Below are positions 53,544-64,000 of a stretch of 64,000 nt of DNA, in pieces. The stretch spans positions 139,569,172-139,633,171 of the forward strand of contig NC_058337.1 of the NCBI RefSeq assembly GCF_905475395.1, in the 5' to 3' direction. Each line of letters opens with the position of its first letter. Position 1 is the first letter of the stretch. Both the position numbers and the translations under genes were made by a program. Source of the stretch: Chrysoperla carnea (Eukaryota > Arthropoda > Insecta > Neuroptera > Chrysopidae). Under the pieces are notes generated by a model that was not told where the DNA came from, did not search any database, and was given only the letters and a program-made list of their open reading frames with translations.

Positions 53544-54918
53544 CAGGGTGTTCTGTTATTGATAGCACTAAATTAAGCTTGTCAAGACAAATGGAAAAGC
53601 TCTATACCAAATTTCTATTTGAGGCCTGATGCGGAAGATGTGGCTATGGGAAAATAGAAAGATTTATGAATTCACAGACCTATAAAATTCATTAAATTAG
53701 TAGGTGTCAATTTAGAATATAGAGGGGACTATCATAAAACAATAATTGATTGTAAATTGATTGCATTGGGTAGTGAATACTAAAACAAATATTTTGTTGT
53801 TATTATTTATAAAGAAAACAAAAATATAAGTCACCAATAGCCAGTTAGATGTAGGAGGTATCAAATTATATATTAATATAGGTACGGGGCAGGGGGGAAT
53901 AAATTGTGTAATACAGAACACAAAATCTTAAACATTGTATTACTTTACAACTTCAACACACAACATACATACTTTGGTTTGTCTCGGTGTATTTGTATCT
54001 CAGCATATATAATTCTCAAAACGGACAATTGTCCGTCTTGCCAAATATATGCCTACATATGTGATATTCGCACGATTAGTTGCGTACAACACTTAAGGTA
54101 TTACCAGCATGGTATTTGCAGTTTCTATGTTAAAGCGATGGTACAATTTTTTTTTCGACAGAATTTAACGAAAAATTAAATTTAAGAATTTAATAATGCT
54201 TACTATTAATTCCCAAAGATTCAGAAATTTTGACCGTTTAAAATGGGAAATAATTATGCCAACGTCCCAATTTCGATCAATTTACGTCAAAATTAATATC
54301 TCGAAAGTGAAAATTAATTTCTAAATTTTTTTTTTAGAATTTTATTGTATAAACATTTTTTTCTACTTTTTCTTCAATATATAATAATATCATAAAAAAT
54401 AGATGGAGAGACCGGACATTTTACATGCTTTAAATGGGACATGACCCTCAAAATCGCGAACTTTGTCTTTAAATATCTCGCGATCTAAACGGTCAAAAAT
54501 TATAAAATTTTAGGAATTCATAAATAAAGCTATTATAAACCCGAGAAAAAAAATTCGGCCAAATCTGTCGAAAAGTGATTTCATGCTGGTACTACCTTAA
54601 TTTACCAAGAAACGTAGAGTAGGTTTTAATGGGTTAGTTTTTATAATAACAAAAGTAGCCAAATAGAGTTTTTTTGTAATAATTTTGCATTTAGAGACGC
54701 CTTCCACTATGATAAAACACATCCTATCTTTAAGTAGTGTTTTATTGGTTTCATTCAAAATGTTATTGAACTGTGATTCGCTAAAGATATATTAATTTAT
54801 TTTGTTAATTATCTCGCAAATTAGGGCTCAGATCCAAAAGTGAAAAATAACTTTTTCCTTCGTCTTTATGAGCTTATTCTGCAGGATAACGATCTGCAGT
54901 CAATAACAGAACGCCCTG
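53544..54918. mobile_element. TIR element with TA flanks (mariner-type ends), non-autonomous
   Basis: CAGGGTGTTCTGTTATTGA at the left and its near-perfect inverse TCAATAACAGAACGCCCTG at the right, with TA at 53542-53543 and 54919-54920. About 1.37 kb including the nested MITE at 54097-54596. No transposase frame, so it is a deletion derivative or MITE. CAGGGTGT-type ends and TA duplication fit Tc1/mariner. Confidence 0.82.
54097..54596. mobile_element. TTAA-flanked MITE, GGTATTACCAGCATG family, 500 bp, nested
   Basis: TTAA at 54093-54096 and 54597-54600; ends GGTATTACCAGCATGG and CATGCTGGTACTACC. Inner homology with 16092-16316. It sits inside the TIR element, so it is younger than that insertion. 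Confidence 0.85.
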
Positions 54919-55591
54919 TATATACAATAGACAATATCTCCCCAATAGCTTTCAACCCACCGCTTCGGTTCTAGTACCCTCTTTAATTTATAATATAGCC
55001 TTCGGTAATGTTATCCTTTATAGATTTATTTAGAAAATTTTCGGATTGTGGTTTCCTAAAACTGTAATTTGTAAAATTTCATACCAAAATATTTCATTTT
55101 GATATATAAATAATCATAAAAGCCAAGAATATTTAGGTTTTAATTATGCCAAATATTCCAAATAGGTTTTATTCCAAGAAAGGTGAATTCGTAAATTATA
55201 CAAAGAAAAGCTGATTCGATTATCCAGGAAACAATGATATGTAGAATATGAGAGAAGTTTTGTTTGAATTAATTTTTTTATGTATGAAAAAATATTTTTT
55301 TTTATGATGCTAAAAACAATCTAAATGTAATTAATTTCAAAAAGGGAAAAATTACAAAGTTTAAAATAGAAGCTTATACTGCTCTTAAATGCTACCAGAA
55401 AATAAAAAAGTTGTGTTGTAAATGTAAAAAATTTAGGGTTCGGTACAACGATAAAAGGACCAATATTTTAAATAATCAAACTTTCGCACTTACAGATCCC
55501 ATGTGAGCTAATCCGCTGGCTTTGTTCTGTCAGGACGCTTAACATAATAAGGCTACTATGTTCATCCTTACAGAATTTCGCCCAGATAGAA
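54919..55591. other. Interval without a gene
   Basis: AT-rich; nothing recognised. Confidence 0.5.
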
Positions 55592-55888
55592 CCGGATAAG
55601 TGGCCGAGCGAGTAAAGGCACAACCGCCTTTATCCGTTTGACTACTTAGACTGAGAGGTTGTGGGTTTGAATCCAAGCAGCGGGAGTCTGATCAATTATA
55701 ATTAATAGGGTGGTAAATTGATCACACCGTCGTCGCCTAGTTAAGAACGAAATAACCGACTCAATTCACATGTATTCGGCTGTAGTTTAAATAAATAAAG
55801 ATTAAAAAATAATGATGTGGGTGGCCTTGGTTATGAACGTATGTCTGAGGAACGGAGGCTAAGCCCAATTCATTATTATAATTATTAT
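55592..55888 (+). mobile_element. tRNA-derived SINE, family A, copy 3 (old)
   Basis: Head CCGGATAAGTGGCCGAGCG, B box GGGTTTGAATCC, CGTCGTCGCCTAGTTAAG, GATGTGGGTGGCC and a decayed (ATT) tail. More diverged than copies 1 and 2; no clear target duplication. Confidence 0.87.
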
Positions 55889-57773
55889 CTAAATATATAA
55901 TTATTTTTTAAAACCATGGGTTAGGAAGTTTTGATTATGCTGATCAAAAGTTCTTCCGAGCTACGATCATATATAGCCATAACTTTTGAAAGGCCGTAGC
56001 TCGGAAGGGAAAGGTTTCTGAGACTTGAGTTCATAAGAATTTTTGATTACCATTATTATCAAAACTACCTTAATCCTTAGTTTTCAAAAAGTTTTAACCG
56101 AAACCAAAAATTAATGTATTGTGTGCGGGGTCCTTTTCACAGAAAAATATTCCAAAAGTGAATGTTAGAAAATTGCATGGATGACCCTCGCAGAGAGAGA
56201 GGACATCTTAAAATTCCATTCTTACTGGTTAATATTTGTTGGTTGATATGAAGAGTTTATTTTCTAACGTTTATTCCAAGTAGGTACGGAATCCTTAAAT
56301 TGTTTATGTCGAAAATTTAACGAAAAACTACCGTATACATGAGTTTGTTTACATAAATATGTGAAAAATAACGTTAGACAGACGTGTGTGTAGCAGCGAG
56401 ATACCGGATTCGAGAAATAATCCTGTAGAACGGGGTTGTAATTACTCGCTTGTATTTATACACATAAGTTTACCAAACGTAGGTAGGTATATACATACAT
56501 ACGTGTAATACACACACATACTTACACTGTAAAAAAAGTACTAAGAGTTCGAAAAATTTCATTTTTCACAACGCAACCCCCCGGAAAATAGCAAAGAATC
56601 CTTTTTACAATTTTTCAAGAGGTTGCGCTGTAACAAAAAAACTATCGAACTTTTCTGTTAATTTGACTTTATTTCGAGTCGATCGGTGAAAATCCAATCT
56701 TTCTAGAAAGTATAGTACAGATAATCTTTATTGTTGGGTGGTTTTTCGCGCACTCTGTTAACAAATAACAATCAAGCACTTAGGCCAAACATTTTTACGG
56801 GATTGTTGGTTAAGCTTTACACTACAAATAAAAATTTTATGTATGTTAAAAATCTGATTTTGAGGGATAAAATTGTGAAAATCTTTTTTCTTCAAATTTT
56901 GCTAATGTTTAACACAAAAACTGGAGGGCTTAGAAAAAAATTTCTTAGAACATTTTTTGTCAATTTTGACCCCTGTTATATGATACTTCCGAAGCTATTC
57001 GGTCAATATCACTTATTTGTTTTAAAAAAAAATTTAGTTTAAACCATATCTACCGCGTAACCCATCAGAAATCTACATTTTTACGTTCAGGGGCATGTTT
57101 TAAACCCGATCTCATTTCGAACTCGGAAGTGAAACTTTTTAGCTCCGATGATACTTAAAAAGGGAAAGTAGGTCGTTGCCAAGTTTATAAAAATTTCTTC
57201 TTATTTATATCTTTTCAGTAGAGCGATGAAACAAGGTAAACATAGAGTAGCTGTGAGGTAATATAACTGATCTTTTAGAACTCTGCGAAAACTTTAAGAT
57301 AGAAGTAGAAAATTTAAAAGTAGAATTTGTCACCTATTTGCAAATTAGGAGGAGAGATAGCAACATTTAACAAATCATCAAACAATTGATCTTCCGAAAA
57401 TCAAACTTTATATACTTGAATATTAATTGGAGATGGAATAATTGGAGATGAGGAGTCCTTTTGGAAAATGACATATTCTTATATATTTATTTTCTTTATT
57501 TTTCTCACTACTAGATGGCGCACATTACTACAAACTAAATAATTCAAATCTATAGATGCATTTTCCTTAAACCAAAAATTAAAGGTTAAGATCAAACATT
57601 TGAGCCATACTGTAAATATAATGAGTAAATTGTGAGCAAAAATAATAAGTAGAGAGGAATGAAAATATATATAAAAACTTAACTGAAGCGGTCAAGTACT
57701 ATTGTATTTGAAAATTTATGTTTTCCACATAATTTATGGAAAGGTTCATGTACACGATGAAGCTGTTAAATAC
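55889..57773. other. Interval without a gene; includes repeat family 5 copy
   Basis: At 56650-56920 lies an uninterrupted relative of the family-5 copy at 38405-38990. A 103-codon frame at 56731-57042 starts with TTG, lies partly in this repeat and is not considered a gene. Confidence 0.6.
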
Positions 57774-57790
57774 AACACACACACACACAC

Positions 57791-57828
<38 letters not shown>
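57774..57828. repeat. (CA)n microsatellite
   Basis: About 55 bases of CA with one CT interruption, giving spurious Thr-His frames on the plus strand and Val-Cys frames on the minus strand. Confidence 0.97.
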
Positions 57829-57829
<1 letters not shown>

Positions 57830-60754
57830 CTTATCTCCTGCAATAAATACTTCATATATACATATCTGTGCAAAACTATCTTTACAAAAAAAAAATCGTG
57901 AGCAGCGAAGCTCAAACACATAGGTCGTATTTTTCCCTCGTAAGGTACTTCTTATAATAACATACTTTTTATTGGAATTTGATTTTTTCCCATTTTTGGT
58001 GCCAAACACTGCTTAGATCCATAATATTCCGAAATAGAAAGGGGAGGAGTAGCTAAGGAAGGAGGAGTAGCTAAGAAATTCATTCTACAAAAGGCACTTC
58101 TTAGACTTTAAAAAACAATAATTGCAAACAGGGGAGCTGGGATTTTTATGGAACCCCTTAAAAGGTACCTCCTTGGCACTACTTTAATCTACCTACAGGT
58201 TTTCAACTGCAAAGCCAGAAAACCAGAAAAACCGCAAAAATCCATTATATTTCGACATAGAAAAAAAGAAAAAGGGCTCGAAATTTACAACCCCAAAAGA
58301 CATTTTCTTAACAATAACTCAAGTTACATATCAATTTTTAACCATCTATTTGAATTGGCTCAAGAAATCAAAGCAGCAAAGCTTTAAAAACGTCAAAAAA
58401 ACGGTTTTTTTTTTCAGGTGAATCATCTTAAAAATCTCACTGAAAGCGAGCGCCACGTACATACCGAATTTCAACTGATTTAAACTTGAGGGAGTCGCAG
58501 ACTTTAACACACCATCACTACTCGCCATTAACCTACAATGCATAAGTCTATATTTTCGGGGGAAATATGAATAATAAAAAAAAATAAAAATAAAAATAAA
58601 GATATTGTATTCCTTATTGTGTCCTAAATAAATTTATTAAAATTATTGAAAAGTTAATTTTTTTATTTAAAAATTTCGATGCTTGTAATTTAAAGGATTT
58701 ATACCAGAAATTGAAATAATATTTTCAAGTTTGGAAAGCAGGCCGAGTATCTGTCACTTATCTTTCTCGATATTATGAAAAATATTTCAAAATTTTTTGT
58801 AATCTTTGAACTTTTTGTATAATCTCTGACAGTTTAAGAAATAGATTTTTGTGGCTGCCATAGATCCATCAGATTGTTTGTTGTTATAATTTTCGGTTTT
58901 GAGTTATCTTAAAAGCATCACAAAATTTTCGTACTTACATGGTGACGAGTTTTCTAGTAATATGAACAAAACTTCGACTTACCTAAAACAAAAAAAGAAG
59001 GAAATGTTAAAAAATTAATAGAAAAAATCGGGGAAAATTTGTTTTAGTCAGAGGCATAAAATATGTTTATTTTTTTGAAGCAAACCAAAGACATTTGTTT
59101 TTGGAAGAAAAACATTTTTCTTCGTGATCTGTCTTTATCAGCTTAGCTCTTATTTGTCACTTTAAAGCTTCAGAAAACACTTATGTTTTATCCACGAGTG
59201 AATTTGTGGAAGAAGAACAACTTCCTGATAATAAAAGAGGCTATTTCAGATTTTAAAAAGTTGCAAGGGGGCTAGTAGAGGCAGGTTTCCCCTTTAAGAC
59301 TCCACAAAATTTAAATAAATAAATGTTTCTCCGATTCATTTTTTATTTACGCGAATTCTTCGCATTTTGTCCAAATTTCAATTTCGAATTTTAAAGCTAT
59401 AAATTTTACACTACCCCAGTCTATGAGTGCGTCAAATTCTATCATTTGGCAGCTTAAATAAAACAGTTTTAACTTCTTTTCTCAGGTTTGTTTCAGTTTT
59501 TTAGCAGAGCATTATAAAACTAACATTCTTATTGTTTGGATGGGCGGATATTTTGTGCCATCCTGTAAAGACTACCTTAATAATTTATAGTATGACAAAA
59601 TAACTCATCTATTCTGCGTCCATCCAATCAAAATATTGAAATATATTTACGAACAACATGTGTGCACATTTTAAAACGGAAGTGGAGATGATCACTATAA
59701 ATACATCTTATTCTCCTGGGAGCTGACATTCATCTTTAATCGTCTGAAAGATAAAAAGTTGATGGTTATAAGAATCGATTGTGTTGTCTCTACATCTGGA
59801 TGGGAAACACAGCGTTTTTGAGAGATTTTGCTTAGGATCTTTGCCGGACGTCACAGCTCGGTCGAGTATATCAAATGTACCACGGAGACAAAAATTTTTA
59901 ATTTATCCTATTCGGTCCCAATATCTCGAAAACGCTGAGATTGTCAGTGTATTTTGAATCTCCAAGAATATGTTACCACTTGTTATTTTCCAGGGATAAT
60001 AAACCCAGTTTTTGACATGTTAAGAGCTTCGCTTATCTCTAAAGCCCTCCGAAATAGGACAGAGCATTGAAAATTTGTAAGTTCATACAGTATTTAAGAA
60101 GTACTTATTAAAGCTACTAATTATACTGCCCTTGCAACTATTTTTTCTTTAACTTAAGTTTCATCAACACATCTTACTAACCATAAGACGGCCAGCATTT
60201 TTACATAATTAGGCATGTCAGCTCCTTAACTATACAAATTTAAATGTATATTTTTTTTAGTAAAAAAATAACTTTTATTTCTTTAATTATAAATAAATTA
60301 GTGTCAATAAATCATAATTTTAGATGGATTTATAATCCAATATTCTAAGACTTCATCATCAAATCAGTCTATGAATTGTTATTATTGGCACTAAGACAAC
60401 TTTAAAAAAAAAATTCTAAAACACATTTGAAAAATAAACTAAAAGTTTTCTTTTACATGGCTTTATTTATTATAAAGGCTAATTCTGAAAATATAACATA
60501 TAACATAACATATTTCAATTAGATCAAATACTGACTTTTATTTTTTTTTAAAGGTTGAACTAAAAGAATTGAGAATCAAACGCGGATTTTCACGTGAAAG
60601 TCCAATACTAAACTAATTGAGTCTAACCATCTTTACTTTTGTCTTCCAACATCTAATAATATGTTAATTATTAACTTGAAAAAAGTTTACTTAACTGCAC
60701 CGAGCCACTAAGCTGGTAAGGAATAAAATAGGCTACTGATATTTTAATATAACA
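57829..60754. other. Interval without a gene
   Basis: 2.9 kb AT-rich. A weak third relative of the TTAA-bounded direct repeat at 28837 is near 60050-60110. Frames of 60-80 codons look random. Confidence 0.5.
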
Positions 60755-61045
60755 AGTCGGGTTTCGCACCCGAAAAAAAGGGAAGATAAGTGTGGACAAG
60801 GGAAGTGAATGCTTTAATGCGGTATTTTTTGTTTTTAACCCTTGAACTAAAAAAGGAGTGTTATAAGTTTGACCGCTATGTGTTTGTGTCTGTCTGTCTG
60901 TGGCATCGCAGAGCCCAAACGGATGGACCGATTTTAATTTTTTTGGTTTCATTTGAAAAGTACTTTAAGGGAGAGTGTTCTTAGCTATGTTTTCAAGTGC
61001 GAGCTTAGAGTTCCGTACACGAAAAACCTAAAAAATTGGCGATTG
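60755..61045 (-). repeat. Interspersed repeat family 2, long copy
   Basis: Minus orientation: GTTATAAGTTTGACCGCTAT, TGTCTGTCTGTGGCATCG, CAAACGGATGGACCGATTTT and GGGAGAGTGTTCTTAGCTAT, matching in reverse the plus copies. Confidence 0.85.
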
Positions 61046-61284
61046 TGATATATTATTTTAACATATAAATAAAAATTACTATGGAAATGAATGGTTAAAT
61101 AAACCTGGCTCAAAAAAAGTGAAATGGTAAAATAATAATTCAAAACAATACTTCAAAAGAACAAGGTCAACTCAAATATTACAATTTTAATTAAAATATT
61201 TCCAAAAATTGATCCCAAAAAATGATAGCCCTCTAAGTATCCTTTTCATCTCATCTGATGTCCTTGACCATCAATTTGATATTG

Positions 61285-61460
61285 ATTTAAGAAGGAGTGT
61301 TATAAGTTTAAAGTGTTTATCTACGCGTCTGTGTGTTTCTCAGTGGCATCGTACCCCTAAACGGTCGAACCGACTTGATTGAGAACATTTTATAGCTAAG
61401 TTTCCAAAAATCAGTTTACAAGGAATAAATCTCGTTTGTCGGAGGTTTTTTAAATTTTGT
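61285..61460 (-). repeat. Interspersed repeat family 2, partial
   Basis: GAGTGTTATAAGTTTAAAG, CAGTGGCATCGTACCCC, AACGGTCGAACCGA and TTTGTCGGAGGTTTTTT. Confidence 0.75.
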
Positions 61461-61904
61461 TATCACTTGTTCCTAAAATTATTTTTCGAGTTCTTTTGCT
61501 GTTTCGATACTTTTCTAACTCCCTGTGCGATAGAAACAAACGTTTTCACTAATAAAGTAATCAAACTTTAATTCAGTCAGGTTCGATATATTTATTAGAT
61601 ACATCGTCGATAATATGTACAGTACACAAGTAACGTAAATTTAATGTTCGATAAGGTAACAAACAAACTCCACTTGTGATAGATACAAACATAAAAGTGG
61701 TAACCAACCGTAGCCGTAACGCAATGTGCACGTCAAAAGTTTTCAATAATATCTTAACTTCATTGACATGGGAAATTAATGTTTTTTTTTTTTTCTTTTA
61801 CTTTTCTTGTTTAAATAAATTTTTTTTTGTGTGTACATAAACTAATAAATTATGGAATTAATTAGTTTATTTTGTTTTATTGATTTATATTAATTAATTT
61901 AGTT

Positions 61905-62324
61905 TATTAGTGGACAAAAAGGGTAACCCAAGTTTGTAACGCTTAAAAATTTTGATGCTACGCACAAAATTTTGGTATTAGTGTTCATAAAATCACCTAA
62001 TTAGTCCATTTTCGGTTGTCCGTCCGGTTGTCTGTCAACTCGATAACTCAAAAACGAAAAAACATATCAAGCTGAAATGTCTACAGCGTACTCGGGACGG
62101 AAAAAGTGACATCGAATTCGTAAATGAGCAACATAGGTTAATTGGGTCTTGGGTCCGAAGGACTCATCTTGTAAATCGCTAGAGATAGAACAAAAGTATA
62201 TGTGTAAAAAATATTCCTTATAAAAAAATAAACAACTTTTGTTTGAAACATTTTTTCGTAAACGTCACTGTTTACCCGTGAGAACGAAATTATGCACAAA
62301 TTGTATAGTATGTATTATATTTGA
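61905..62324 (-). repeat. Interspersed repeat family 1, part split by the solo LTR
   Basis: Minus-strand family 1 from AACCCAAGTTTGTAACGC to GTATAGTATGTATTATATTTG. The remaining 5' portion continues at 63576-63690. Confidence 0.85.
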
Positions 62325-62328
62325 ATAT

Positions 62329-63571
62329 TGTTACGAAAATCAAAGTTGGTGTGGTAATTAAGAAAAAATTATGTAATGAATTTTTCCTTTTCTTAAAATT
62401 TTGATACTTAATTGATTCTCGACTTGCGTCGAGAACAAGAAGTAAAACCTCAGCCAAATCCTTCGTAACCCCCAGAACACTAAGATTGATATTTACCCAA
62501 CAAAAATATTAAATAGTGTTCCTAAAGGGAAACATCCCGGTTTGAAACATTTAAAAAAAATAAGAATAAGATTTTTACTAATGTTTGAAAAAAATCGGAA
62601 CAGATTAATTTGCGTGCTAGGCCCAAAGATAACGCCGAAGGCGATTACCCCCCCGAAAGTCTTAAAAAAGACAAAATAAAAAGTCTACGTTTAAAAATAA
62701 AAAAAATATAAGAATTAGTTTATTTCATTAAATCAAAAATATAAATGTTTGACATAACATAAATGAGAAAATATAAATTTACAAGGCGTCAGCCATTTTG
62801 TAACTTACATGAAATTTCACATGTTGAATTTAACAAAAAAAATAAAGTTTTGAAAATATCTTACGATAATAACTTTAGAAAAAAAATTAACATATATAAA
62901 ATATTATATAAAATATAAAATGTTCCTGCATGCTGTTTGTGATCACAGTGAATCCAACTCCTTAAATTACATTTTATAAGGAATTGTGCTCACAAATAAA
63001 ATTCTAAACGTCACAAAAAACATACTAAGGAAAATAATAATAAATTACACAATTTGTAAATTATGCCAAGATGTTCTTTTACATCTTGTACAATTGTGTG
63101 TTTTTAACAACGACATTTAACAAAAATATATGTTTAAATTGTCGTATTGAAAAAATATAAATTCTTAATAAGAATTAAATAAAAAAATATAAAAAATTAA
63201 GTAATATAATTACTGCCACACACTAAAATGTGTATTGAAAAATATTTGTATCCATCTTGGAATAAATAATTTAAATTAATTATTCCAAGATCTTTCCTTT
63301 ATGACGGTTAGAATTTAAAGAGGATGGTTCTAATCAAAATTACACTAAGCTCTGTTAGGGTAGTGACTGGTGCCAATTTTTAGAACTAACAGTTGAAAAA
63401 AATAAATAGCTAAAGTTGAAAAAAATAAAGTACAGTCACAGACAGAGTAAACTTTTCAATTGCATATGTACCGTCGCAGGCAGATTAAAGAATATTTGAT
63501 ATTTACATTATTGTTTGCATTATTTATTACTAATTAATTAACTTTAATTAATTTGCCAACAATTTGTAACA
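62329..63571. mobile_element. Probable solo LTR, 1243 bp, with ATAT target duplication
   Basis: Borders TGTTACGAAAATC and TTGTAACA give the inverted termini TGTTAC...GTAACA, and ATAT is duplicated at 62325-62328 and 63572-63575. It splits a family-1 repeat whose two halves are otherwise collinear, which proves an insertion. No gag, pol or env. LTR identity is inferred from the termini and short duplication; orientation is unknown. Confidence 0.75.
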
Positions 63572-63575
63572 ATAT

Positions 63576-63690
63576 CAGTTATATATGTGTGACATGTATG
63601 TATGTGTAATGTGACAGAGTAATCAACACTGTCTATACATGGTATTTCAACAATTAATTCCGTTAATTATTTGTTTTCACTTGTTTAGTT
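63576..63690 (-). repeat. Interspersed repeat family 1, second half after the LTR
   Basis: CAGTTATATATGTGTGACAT, CACTGTCTATACATGGTATT and TATTTGTTTTCACTTGTTT: the 5' end of family 1 in minus orientation. 63691-64000 holds nothing recognisable. Confidence 0.85.
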
Positions 63691-64000
63691 TGTGATTTGG
63701 ATCCCTTTAGGAAACTGTTGTTGTTTTCGAACTTTTTTCAGTTTTTCACGTATTACTCAGGTAGAACAATTTTTTGTTTGAAAAACGTGGTTTTACACTC
63801 TCCGTACGGGTCCAAATAACATACCAAAAAATCAGCTTTACATCGCCTTCCGGCCACCATTGGTACTAGTTTTCGAAAAATTTTCGCAGTATTTTCTAGA
63901 AAATTTTTTTACCGCTTTTTTCATAAAATTTTCATAAGGCTCACTAGTTAAAGCTACCTACAAAATTGCATCTCTCTATCTTTTATATTTTTGGAGAAAA

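Noticed and set aside
56731-57042. 103-codon frame
   Set aside because: Starts at TTG, overlaps an interspersed repeat, AT-driven composition, no motif.
57702-58009. Frames rich in Thr-His or Val-Cys
   Set aside because: They come from the (CA)n microsatellite.
1-64000. CRISPR array or bacterial operon
   Set aside because: No regular short direct repeats with unique spacers; the genes, splice-like signals and SINEs are eukaryotic.

Overview
This is 64 kb of AT-rich eukaryotic nuclear DNA, almost certainly arthropod and probably insect. Support comes from tRNA-derived SINEs with target-site duplications, spliceosomal-type exon borders, an errantivirus-type retroelement with an F-like envelope gene, and a Polinton/Maverick (adintovirus-like) gene cluster of the kind known from insect genomes. 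I cannot name the species. Most of the window is transposon-derived.

Region by region. 1-6.85 kb: the capsid side of a Polinton/adintovirus-like element: tail of the adenain-type protease, penton-like minor capsid protein, a small basic pX-like protein, the double-jelly-roll major capsid protein, an uncharacterised protein, a DUF8207-type protein, a zinc-finger protein with three 195-bp internal repeats, and a minus-strand small protein. DNA polymerase B, integrase and packaging ATPase are absent and should lie to the left. All complete genes are open, so this copy looks young. Minisatellites and a duplicated gene 5' end sit between the accessory genes. 6.95-8.13 kb: a long direct-repeat array with palindromes, then a GC-richer array with repeated CCAAT plus TGACGTCA motifs. 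8.3-20 kb: LINE and SINE copies, an inverted duplication of a tandem tRNA-Ser(UGA) pair, MITEs and a (TA)n-linked repeat. 20.2-22.4 kb: a possible small spliced transcription unit with GC-richer exons. 22.4-44.3 kb: hairpins, MITEs and interspersed repeats, no convincing gene. 44.3-48.4 kb: a 5'-truncated errantivirus (broken integrase, open envelope gene, polypurine tract, 504-bp LTR). 48.4-64 kb: more MITEs and SINEs, several nested, and a 1.24-kb solo LTR with a 4-bp target duplication.

How the genes fit together: the protease, penton, pX-like and major capsid genes form a compact same-strand virion module. Two downstream accessory proteins share a C-terminal module although their N-terminal parts differ. 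The errantivirus envelope overlaps the integrase tail, as usual for that group. The only intact-looking host-type genes are tRNA-Ser(UGA) copies. All family assignments are from memory and by eye; no database search was possible.
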